Assembly (NCBI RefSeq): GCF_905171775.1
Contig: NC_053492.1
Location: forward strand, 281,204,938-281,268,937
Length of the DNA stretch: 64,000 nucleotides
From: Rana temporaria
Lineage: Eukaryota > Chordata > Amphibia > Anura > Ranidae
Direction: 5' to 3'
The position numbers were made by a program, and so were the translations under genes. Shown one piece after another: positions 54,915 to 64,000 of this stretch. Below the pieces are notes generated by a model. The model did no database searches and was not told the DNA's origin. It worked only from the letters and a program-made list of their open reading frames with translations. Every line of letters starts with the position of its first letter. Positions within the stretch are counted from its first letter, which is position 1.

Positions 54915-55144
54915 AGTTTTCCCCGTTGAGTTCCTTGTTCGGCTGTCAAAAAACTTGTCGAGCCAAATTTTCCCATTGCCCGTCGAGGAAATAGAGAACA
55001 TGCTCTCTTTTTGGCTCGACGAGTTTCCCGACGGGTTTCTCGGCGAAAAGTGTACACACGACCGGTTTTCTCGGCAGAATACGTCTCCCATCGAGTGTCT
55101 TGCTGGATTCTGCCGAGAAAACCGGTCGTGTGTATGCGGCCTCA
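54915..55144. mobile_element. GTACACACGACCGG MITE, left end lost
   Basis: Right end ACCGGTCGTGTGTATGCGGCCTC; interior TTTCTCGGCAGAAT and CGAGGAAATAGAGAACATG resemble 49656-49932. The left terminal GTACACA is not found. Confidence 0.65.
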
Positions 55145-55244
55145 GATGTAAGATTTGGATGTAAAAGTATTGGCATTCATTTCCTCACAGACTTTCACAG
55201 CATGAGGAGAGAAGAGCCAGTAACTGGCAACTCTGACAGCATAC

Positions 55245-55870
55245 CTTTGCACTGATCATCAGTGTCCTGATGATCAGTGCAGGCCCATTACTGCCAAACA
55301 GTGCCCATCAGTGCTGTCTATTAGCGCCCATCAGTCCAGCCTATCGATGTTCATGAGTACCACCTAGCAGTGCCACCTATCTTTTAATCAGTGCCATCTA
55401 TCAGTATCCATCAGTGCTACCTATCAAAAGGGATGGACTGGCCATTGGGACTACAGGGAGTTTCCCGGTGGGCCAATGGCTCAGTGGGCCGGCTTCAGTG
55501 ACAGCGGCCTAGGAGTTTCTCACTTCTGCCTAATCTTGCCCCATAAGGGGGGCACCAAACTGATTATTTGCCCTGGGAGAAATAATGTCTAGCTTCCCCA
55601 CTGGTACTGCCTATAAGAGTATCAGTACCAGCCGTTCTACTCTAATAAAGTAAAATGGCTAGTGGCTAGTGAAGGGGGAGAGGGGGCTTGGGTGGCTGGG
55701 GGGGTGCGGGAGTTGTCCGGCTGCTGTGGGAGAGACCTGTCAAAGTGGGCCAGTCTGGATGAAGTCCAGGGCCAAATTTTTGTCCCAGTCCAGCCCTGCC
55801 TATCAGCGATGTATATCAATGCGGCCTCCTCAGCGCCTTATCATCAGTGCCTACTCATCATTGCAGCCTA
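55245..55870. repeat. CATCAGTGCC minisatellite, split by a hAT MITE
   Basis: Units such as CCCATCAGTGCTGTCTATTA and CATCAGTGCxxCCTATCA repeat before 55428 and after 55798. Only about 10-15 diverged units. Confidence 0.75.
55428..55798. mobile_element. hAT-type MITE with 8-bp duplication
   Basis: AAGGGATGGACTGGCC at the left (outer C mutated) and CCAGTCCAGCCCTG at the right; CCTATCAA (55420-55427) and CCTATCAG (55799-55806) flank it. Frames inside are not genes. Confidence 0.85.
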
Positions 55871-56361
55871 TCAGTTCTCATCAGTGCACATCAGTGATGG
55901 AGACAAATTACTTATTTGCAAAATGTTATAACATTTAAGCTGGGGGGCCTGTTTAATTTCTCATCAAGGTCCAAGCTGTGTTAAAGCTGGGTGGCCTATT
56001 TTACCAGATTTTTTGCTGGAACTGTGTGTGGGTATTTCACAGAGAATTTGACAGGAGAAATATCTGGCTGATATTAGAAGGAGGCATCCAGAGACATTTG
56101 TGAGTACAGACCTGTGTGTAAGATCTTAGCAATTATGTGCTGCTATTATTCCCTGTGCATCAGTGCCAGCTCTTGCTCAGATTTGGAAATTTTCTATGGT
56201 AGTACAGTATGGTTCAGTCCTTTAATTGCTGTGGCAAGGGCTGTTCTAAGATGCTCCAAGAAAGTGAGAAGTGTCCTTGCATCACAATGTTGTGTTACTA
56301 GAGCATCCCACAGCTTCTCCATACCCTATCCAAGTTCAACTTATAGTAAAGCATAAAAAAA

Positions 56362-56816
56362 TCCCTGTACACACGGCCGGGAATCCTGTCAGGAAACAAA
56401 CATTGGTTTTCCTGACGGGATTCCTGGCAAGCTTACCTTGCAAAGCCATGCATACAGACGGACACTCAAAAGAACCTCTGTTCTTTTGAATGGCAAGAAT
56501 GCGGTGACGTCATCGACTACAACAAGCCGGCGCTTGTCACATTCGATGCCTTCGCCGCCCTCTTGCTACACCCCACACTAACCTTGTATGCTACCGCGCA
56601 TGCGTCAAAGTCTTACCGAGCATGCGCGGGTTTACCTTGGACAGGTAAGCATACAGGAAACACTTTGCCGGGAATCCTGACGGGAAAATAGAGAGCAGGT
56701 TCTCTATTTTTCCCGGGCAGTTTTTCTGTCGGGAAAACTGCTAGGGAGCATACACACGGCCGGGATTCCTGGCCAAATGCTTTCCCTACCGGGAAAACCG
56801 GCCATGTGTACGAGAC
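56362..56816. mobile_element. GTACACACGGCCGGGAATCC MITE
   Basis: CCTGTACACACGGCCGGGAA and CCGGCCATGTGTACGAG; interior repeats GGGAATCCTG(A/T)CGGGAAA words in both orientations. Confidence 0.75.
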
Positions 56817-58071
56817 TAAAGGATACTCCTAGACTGTTCATTGAGCCAGAAGAGTGATTAAAGCTGTGTGCCTAGCTTCTGATACACTAGTTTGGAAAAA
56901 GAACCTTGGGACTATTCAGCGGAGCGGGTCCTTAAAAGGTGAACAGTACAAGTAGATTCAATGTACAAATGAGAGAATATGTGCAAGAATAGAAAGGGTG
57001 TTATTTGCAGGATTAGCAGGTTAAATGAAAGGAAAAATAGCCTGAAAAAGGAAAGTAATGCAGCCACTACATATAAGGGCTAGTAAGCTGCAGTATACGA
57101 CATGTTGCTTTTTGGTACTAGATATACTTTCAGACTAAAAAAACAAATGAATGTAATAAACTGCACTGCGTTGACTTCATATTTCTTGACTTCTAATTAA
57201 TTTATGAATGTTAAATATATTAGTGGTAATATAGTCTCTCCTAATCATCACAGCACAGTACACTGATGATATACTGGCTGGTTGAAACTCATGCTGACCA
57301 GTGCAGAATCAAGAAAAAGTTCCTTTCATCTTCATACAGTATTAATTGTGCTACTTTGAAATGCACATGGGAATTGAGTTTCTCAATAGAGCTTGGCTTT
57401 CATCCTTTTTAATAGAACAGTTCCACATTATGAGCTGTACTACATTATCTAACATTTTAAGAATATTTTCAGTGCGTTCGGTTCCAGCTTTATGAGTCAA
57501 TGCAAACCTGGTTGACATTCAATTAGGATGACGTTAATGAAGCTGTAGAACCCTTAGTCTTTAGGGACAGTTAGTGAGTGATTGTTTTCTTTATCTCACA
57601 AGCCTAGAGCTTGTCACATTCTAGGCTTTGTGTCTTTAAAAGTTATTTGTTCAAAAGGTAAAAAGCCATATGACTTCTTTTTTGTTTCTCTTGAACAAAG
57701 ACACAGTATGCAAAGTGTTTTCATGTTTATAGTTATTACAATACAGGTATAAGCTATTTCCAACTCCTACAAAATTGAACTAGCATATTTAAATGAAACC
57801 AAAGCCTGGAAATAATTACTTATGTAGGCAACTGCAACAGTAGTGTCAAGGAAAATATTTATCCCTGCATCCACTATAAAAAAGTCCAAATTGCATTGTT
57901 TAAAAAATAAAAATAAAGATCAAAATTCTATTTTTTTTATGGACAGAAATAAAGGGGTAAGAGGTTAGGTTCATGGCAAGGGTTGTTTTAAAGCTAACCT
58001 GACCTACCTTAAAATGTTTCCATGGTTACAAGGGTTGGTACTTTACATAAGTCACTTTGCATGGTAATTCA
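56817..58071. other. No gene or repeat recognised
   Basis: AT-rich and without obvious repetition, one of the better candidates in the window for unique or conserved non-coding DNA. No coding evidence. Confidence 0.4.
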
Positions 58072-58079
58072 TCCTAGAG

Positions 58080-58547
58080 CAGTGGTTCTCAAACTTCTAG
58101 TGCCGTATCCCCTTGATAAAATTTCAAGTTGTGGGGACCCCTAACAGTAAATTTATTTTCGTAGCGTGGGTTGTCAGCACCCAAGGCAAGACAAGTAATT
58201 TGCGCCCCTAACCCACAGACGTTTAGCGTTCCTTGAGTTTCTTCCACTCGTACAGTATTAAATTTAAAACCCCTTATAGTACATTTTTGTTCTCCTTTCT
58301 TTCTCTTTCATCTCTCTCTCTCTCTCTCCTAATTCCTTGTTTTTTCCCCCATCCCCCCCTCTAACTGTCTTTCTTGCTCTCTCTCTTTTTTTCCTTTCTC
58401 TCCCTTTTTCTTTGTTCCTCTTCCTCTTATCATCTCCCTTCCTGGGAGAACAGTGCAGGCTTCAGGAACAGCCCAGGATTTGGTGACCCCTGGCAAATCA
58501 TCATTTGACCCCCGAGGGGGTCCCGACCCCCAGGTTGAGAACCACTG
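58080..58547. mobile_element. hAT-type element, perfect 8-bp duplication
   Basis: CAGTGGTTCTCAAACTT and AGGTTGAGAACCACTG with TCCTAGAG at 58072-58079 and 58548-58555. These are Charlie-like hAT ends. A CT-rich block (58310-58440) lies inside. Confidence 0.92.
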
Positions 58548-58555
58548 TCCTAGAG

Positions 58556-60704
58556 CTTTATACATGAAGTGAAGCTCCGCTGATTTCCATCATCCAATCA
58601 TGTGCAACACATTTTCTTTTCTTGCATATCATTTGGTATTCTTTGCAAACTTTACCACACCATCGATTCCCCTACGAAGCCTCGCCAAAGCCTCACCAAA
58701 GCCCCACTGAAGGCCCATTAAAGCTCCACCAAAGCCCCACTGAAGCCTCATAGAAGCACCAAGAAAAAACAGTTGTAAACAGGACTGTAAGCTAACCATT
58801 TTATTTAGTGGCAAGAGCTTTGACTGGCGTTCATAGAGCTTTAACAAAGCGTGTCCGAAGCCATGTTTTGTAGCAAGCGTAAACTAGCCCTTAAGGTAAC
58901 CACCAATTTGTGCATGTTTTTTTATGATTATTGCTAAGCTGCATTGCAAGCTGGTTTCTCAGGAACTCTAGTAGCAAGAATACTAAAAAGAATTATGTTT
59001 CACATTCAACAGCTACAGTCTTAGGAAATCCAAATAACGATTTCAATATTTTCTTTAAAAAAAAAAAGAATAAATATGTCACCTCTAAGAAAGTGACACA
59101 TTTGTCATTGGATTTTCCAAGATATATAATAAACAAGAAGGTCATTGAAAGCTAACTTCATTCAAACAGGTATTTTCAGCAAAGGGCTCAGTAGAAGTCC
59201 TAGTGCAAATGTACACATATACCTGAGCATATATAGCTATTAATAGAGATCCCCTGCAGCAAAGTCTAGTTGCAGGGGCCCCTGAGGATAATGTAATTTG
59301 CTTATTTACCCTGTGCTTTAATCCATTCTAATCTGATATGCAGCCAGACCTATAAGGCTATGATCCTGATGGGACCACCAGAGGCCTAACCTGGCTCTAG
59401 CCTATGCTGGCTATCAATCCCTAAGCTAAAGCTAACTATACAATCTTAGACCAGGCTTAAGAAGAATAACCGGGGCTGCATATAAAATGTATTGCAATAA
59501 ACATGTTTACCTATCATTATACTTGAGGGTGACCACTACACATACAGAACAGTAGCACAGACCTGGCTATCTGGCACTGTGCATGTGAAATTATAACAAG
59601 CACAGGGCAGAGATACACTGTCTGTGACAAGGATTTAGATATACAATCAGCAGCTGCAGTTAAACTATTAGATCATAGGAACACCTGCATAATAGCCTCT
59701 TCTTGTTTATGGATTAGCAGCATGGACAGAACATGTGGCTGAGACTTTCCCTCTGCACGTCTTCCGGGGTTTTAAGGCCAAAGGCCATGGAACAGGAAAT
59801 GCATACATAATATATTTACAACCATCGACATGCATTTACACATTCAAACAGTAGAGGGCAGGAGATCCCTACATGGTATTAAACAAAAAATTTAATACAT
59901 TGTCACTTACTAATCATTAGATGTGGTGGTTATATTATTTTTATTTGTATAGGCTTTTTTTCCTCTGTTTTCATCTGGTGATCTGGCCAGTAACACACCT
60001 CCTGTATTAGTGTGTGTCGACTCTGGATCAAGGAAGCAGCATTGTCAGTCTGGGGGGAGGAGACTGTTAGATGTACTAGCAGGTGAACACTAACAAATTG
60101 AAACCAAACTCCAGCTAACACTGCAGTTACACAAGCAGCTAGAGCAACATTTCTTTTTTTTTGTGATAAAGATTTTTACATGAATAAATTAAAGCTGATC
60201 ATGGTATGCACCCCTGATAGTGGTATATGGTTTGTCTCAACCCCCTAACTACATTTGCAGGAGAGTTTGTTCTGTTTAAAAAAAACAGACTTATTGACTG
60301 GATCACCAGATGAAAATAAAGGGAAGAAAACCTAAAAAAGAAAACAGTCTCCGTCATCACATTTAAGGATTATTAAGCTGCAATATAAAAAAAATTATTT
60401 TGGGATTAATTCAAGTGCACCAAAGAGGTTATGATTTGATTTAGTCGCATTACAGGTGCCTGATTTTTTTACTTCTGCTGTTAACTCAAAAGCTTTATAA
60501 TCAGTACAGATGTACTTTAAATTCTCCCAATAAAGGAGTCGATTTCTTAAAGCAGTGGGAAGTATTCACTTAGCAAAGTAAATGTTCACTAAGCTTAGTG
60601 AATGAAGTAAAGCTGTATTCTCTTCAAGCTTTTCCTTAGCTTCTTTAACCTTGTTTACATGGGGTGTACCTAACATGTTTAGTAAATATTTTACTTTATT
60701 TTTA

Positions 60705-60711
<7 letters not shown>
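58556..60711. other. No gene; short AAAGCCCCAC repeats
   Basis: 58675-58755 has seven or so imperfect units of the type GAAGCC(T/C)CACCAAA. The rest shows no TIR, exon or array. Confidence 0.4.

Positions 60712-60760
<49 letters not shown>
60712..60760. repeat. (TA)n microsatellite
   Basis: About 50 bases of TA directly adjoining the Tc1 left end. Confidence 0.95.
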
Positions 60761-60763
<3 letters not shown>

Positions 60764-61152
60764 CCAAAAGTATTGGGACACCTGCCTTTACATGCATAAT
60801 CTCCCCCCACAAAAATGATTTGGACCAGTGCACAAAGCAAGGTCCATAAAGACATGGATGAGTGAGTTTGGGGTGAAGGAACATGACTGGGGCCTGTGTA
60901 AAGCCCTGACGTCAACCCGATAGAACACCTTTAGGATAAATTAGAGCAGAGACTGCAAGCCAGGCCTTCTCGTCCACATCAGTGCCTGACCTCACAAATG
61001 CACTTCTGGAAGAATGGTTAAACATTTCCTTCCCAGGAGAGTTGAAGCTGTTATAGCTACAAAGGGTGGTCCAACTCAATAGTGAACCCTGCGGACTAAG
61101 ACTGGGATGCCATCAAAGTTCATGTGCGCGTAAAGGCAGGCGTCCCAATACT
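60759..61152 (+). mobile_element. Tc1-like element, internally deleted
   Basis: Left TATTGCCAAAAGTATTGGGA and right GGCGTCCCAATACTT are inverted ends. The interior keeps the C-terminal part of a Tc1 transposase: VHKARSIKTWMSEFGVKE, then after a frameshift DVNPIEHL (second-Asp region), then RVEAVIATKGGPTQ. The N-terminal DNA-binding half is deleted, and stops are present. TA is the Tc1/mariner target and TA arrays flank both sides. Confidence 0.85.
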
Positions 61153-61159
61153 TATATAT

Positions 61160-61393
<234 letters not shown>

Positions 61394-61811
61394 CTATATA
61401 TTTGACACAATAGGCCTGTCCCATTTACATGTTGCTACTTGAAACCCTATTGGAGAGTATTTAATATATTTTTCTGTACAGCATGTTAGACTTTTATTTT
61501 GCTGTTGAAAACTACCAGTAAAACTCCACAGTGATGTCAGAGGAGAGCGGACTTCAGACCGTTCTCCGCTGAAAACAGATCACAGGAGTGCAAAACGAAT
61601 TGCACTCCTGTGACCCAGAGGAGAAGCCCAGCCTAAAAATCTCAGTCTGTACTTCTCCTTTAACTTTTGCTTAACTTTCTAGCCTGTTGGATTTGTTCCG
61701 CTCGATAGCTGCTATAGCCAGCGGCACTGCAGTAGAGCGTGTTGATGGGGGCATTTAATCTTTTTTTTTTTTTTCATTCAAACTGCTGGTTGAATGAAAA
61801 AAAAAAGCATC
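61394..61811. other. No gene; one short hairpin
   Basis: CACAGGAGTGCAA...TTGCACTCCTGTG (61582-61613) is a 13-bp-arm inverted repeat. No other feature. Confidence 0.45.
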
Positions 61812-61819
61812 ATCTATGG

Positions 61820-61967
61820 CAGGGGTCTTCAAACTATGGCCCTCCAGTTGTTCAGGAACTACAATTTCCATCATGCCTAGTCACGTCCGTGAATGTCAGA
61901 GTTTTACAACGCCTCATGGGATGTGTAGTTTCACAACAGCTGGAGGGCCGTAGTTTGAAGATCCCTG
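61820..61967. mobile_element. 148-bp hAT MITE, perfect 8-bp duplication
   Basis: CAGGGGTCTTCAAACTATGG and CGTAGTTTGAAGATCCCTG with ATCTATGG at 61812-61819 and 61968-61975. Interior TGGCCCTCCAGTTGTT and AACAGCTGGAGGGCC pair. Confidence 0.95.
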
Positions 61968-61975
61968 ATCTATGG

Positions 61976-62971
61976 TCTGCCTGAGAACTGGAAAAAAGGA
62001 GAAGGATAAGCTTAAAAAAATGAGGTGCTTATTTTTTTTTTCCATTTTTTGAAGATTAAATCAAATGTCAATTTGTTTCCTGTACTTAATCACAAAAAAA
62101 TATTATTGTGTCCCATTTGCTATCAAAAAAATCTGGTTTAGATCAAAATGGTTGATTCTCTGTGGTCACATTGAATATGCTGTGCTGTGCAAAATTGTAT
62201 ACTTTCTTTGCAAATTCTAGAGTACAGCAATACAGCAGCAGTATACTGTATAGGTTGTTATCGTGCTGTTTCAGTCCTGTGCTAGTTGATCATTCCTCTA
62301 CTAAAATGCCTTCAGAAGTTACAAATGTGTAAATAATGATAATGCATTGTATGGAAAATAACAATAATTAAAGTGTCAGTCCTCCTAAAACTGATACTTT
62401 GGTTTCATTAGATGCTGGAGAGTTAAGGTACCCTTCTAGTGTTGTCTCAGTCTGCATGCTTGAGTTCCTAGGACTGTACAACTGTAAAGGTTATTAGAAG
62501 TGGGAACCACTATTCCTGTAAGATAGCCATGTAAAGCTAAGTAAAGTGCAAATGTAACACTTACAGAGTATTGATTACCTGTCATAAAGATCACAGTACT
62601 CCCACCGACAATGCTACCTTTATTCAGACACTATACAGGCTAGACGTTTGTTTCCTGGGGTGAAATGGAAAGGCGAGCTCAGAGATAACACAATTATGTA
62701 AATCCCGATGCCTGTGATGTTCTTGACTATAATGTCACAGTTGGAGTGATCACTGAGGAAGAGGAGACTAAAGAAATTCTTTCTGCTGACTGCAGCACAC
62801 TGATGACATAATCTGAGTCTAGGTAAGGACATTTTTCTGTAGCTCAAGGAAAGCATTATAAATATAAAAGGTACAGCTTTTTTTTCCCAAGTTGAATAAA
62901 TATAGAATACATGATTTCTTCTGTGTGTGGCCTCTTAGATTAAATATTATGTAATAAACAAAAGATAGAAA
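61976..62971. other. No gene recognised
   Basis: AT-rich sequence without supported features. Confidence 0.4.
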
Positions 62972-64000
62972 TTAACCAGGTCAAGACCAAGCCAATTTCT
63001 GACACTTGCTGTTTACAAGTTAAAATCAGTATTTTTTGCAAGAAAATTACTTAGAACCCCAAAATTTTTATATTTTTTAGCAGAGAATAAAATGGCAGTC
63101 GTTGCATTATTTTATATCACATGGTATTTGCGCAGTGGCCTTTCAAACGCATTTTTTTGGGAAAAATACACCTCACTGAATTATGTACAGAGTAAAGTTA
63201 GCCCGATTTTTTTGTATATTGTAAAAGATGATGTTACGCTGAGTAAATATATATCTAGCATTTTATGCTTTAAAATTGCACACAATCATGGAATGGCAAC
63301 AAACTACAGTAATTAAACATTTGCATAGCAAACTCTTTAAAAAAAAAAAAAAAGAAGAAAGGTTACCTGTTTAGAGTTACAGAGAGTATGTTTTGCTAGA
63401 ATTATTGCTCTCTCTCTAACGATCGCAGCGATACCTCACATTTGTGATTTGAACACTGTTTATATTTGCAGGCGTGTCTTACGTACAGTATGCATTTTCA
63501 TTGGCACAAGAAAACACACAGGGACAGGGGCACTGTCCCTTTAAAAAAATAAAGATTCTGATCACTTTTTTGTTGCTGTCACAAGGAATGTAAACATCCC
63601 TTGTGACAGTAATAGGCATTAACAGGTACTCTTTATGGAGGGATCTGGGGTCCAAAGGATCCCAAACCCCTCCTCTGCACTTCAAAGCATTCAAAACTCC
63701 AAGATCAGCATTTTTTAATACTTTGGATTCTTTAAAATTGGTGCCGTTGGCTGCCGAGTAAACCGGAAGGGTTGTTGTGACGTTGTTTACGGGTTACTAC
63801 ATTGGGGACCCAATCAAAGCCGATTTCGGGTTTGCTCGGATCTCTGGCCATCTGACAGACTGGTCAGCTGGTCGCTCAGGTCTCCTTGTCGGACGGGAGA
63901 CCCAAGCGGATCGGTGGGAGGGCGGTGTCCACCACGCAGCTTATGATAATGGCCAAACAGCTATTTAGCCGTATCAGTTGTTATCACATGAAAGCCGACT
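62972..64000 (+). mobile_element. piggyBac derivative, second family, cut by window end
   Basis: TTAACCAGGTCAAGACC at 62972 starts a copy parallel to 53124-54180 (GTTTACAAGTTAAAATCAGT, GTATTTGCGCAGTGGCCTTT, AGAATTATTGCTCTC). Stem-loop at 63576-63609 with 16-bp arms and one mismatch. The right terminus lies outside the window. The GC-rich part from 63740 has no transposase. Confidence 0.7.

Overview
This window reads as repeat-dense intergenic DNA from a vertebrate, most likely a frog of the true-frog (ranoid) group. That assignment is inferred from the repeat types: TTAAAGG-ended T2/Kolobok-like MITEs known from amphibians, piggyBac elements and their short derivatives, PIF/Harbinger elements, hAT and Tc1 remnants, L2 and Tx1/L1 LINEs, Penelope-like pieces and LTR elements. 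I found no convincing host protein-coding exon and no tRNA, rRNA or CRISPR array. Every long open frame I could interpret belongs to a mobile element, its derivative or a tandem repeat.

Layout. 0.7-5.8 kb: an apparently complete piggyBac transposon with an intact 626-codon transposase, TTAA at both ends, a GC-rich minisatellite in the leader and a row of hairpins near one end. 6-8.8 kb: MITEs, one nested in another. 8.8-11.1 kb: a long-TIR element that has absorbed half of a piggyBac derivative and a TATA/polyA module. 11.1-14.5 kb: a 28-bp-class minisatellite and two L2 LINE pieces. 16-20 kb: MITEs, a possible hammerhead remnant and a decayed L1/Tx1 copy in which ORF1-like and ORF2-like sequence are joined in one frame. 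21.3-30.6 kb: one LTR retroelement on the minus strand (LTRs 21290-21741 and 30091-30631). It shows gag-like remnants and no visible pol, and is filled by nested Penelope-like, LTR-like, piggyBac and composite repeats.

31.5-35.3 kb: a two-gene PIF/Harbinger transposon, with HARBI1-like transposase on plus and a Myb/SANT-like protein on minus, bounded by GGCCCATATTCT ends and an ATT duplication. Both genes carry frameshifts and the transposase also has a damaged splice donor. 35.4-40.6 kb: an AT-rich satellite repeatedly interrupted by dated-by-nesting insertions; two hAT elements have 8-bp duplications whose removal rejoins satellite. 41-64 kb: mainly MITEs of five or six types, several with target duplications, a solo-LTR-like segment, a possible Penelope endonuclease fragment, microsatellites and stretches in which I see nothing.

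Most interesting points: the complete piggyBac element sits near short derivatives that share its left end, and at least five piggyBac-type copies carry a stem-loop with unrelated stem sequence but similar centre (TGTTTACA/TGTAAACA), suggesting a structure kept by compensating change. All coordinates were read by eye; no alignment or database search was run.
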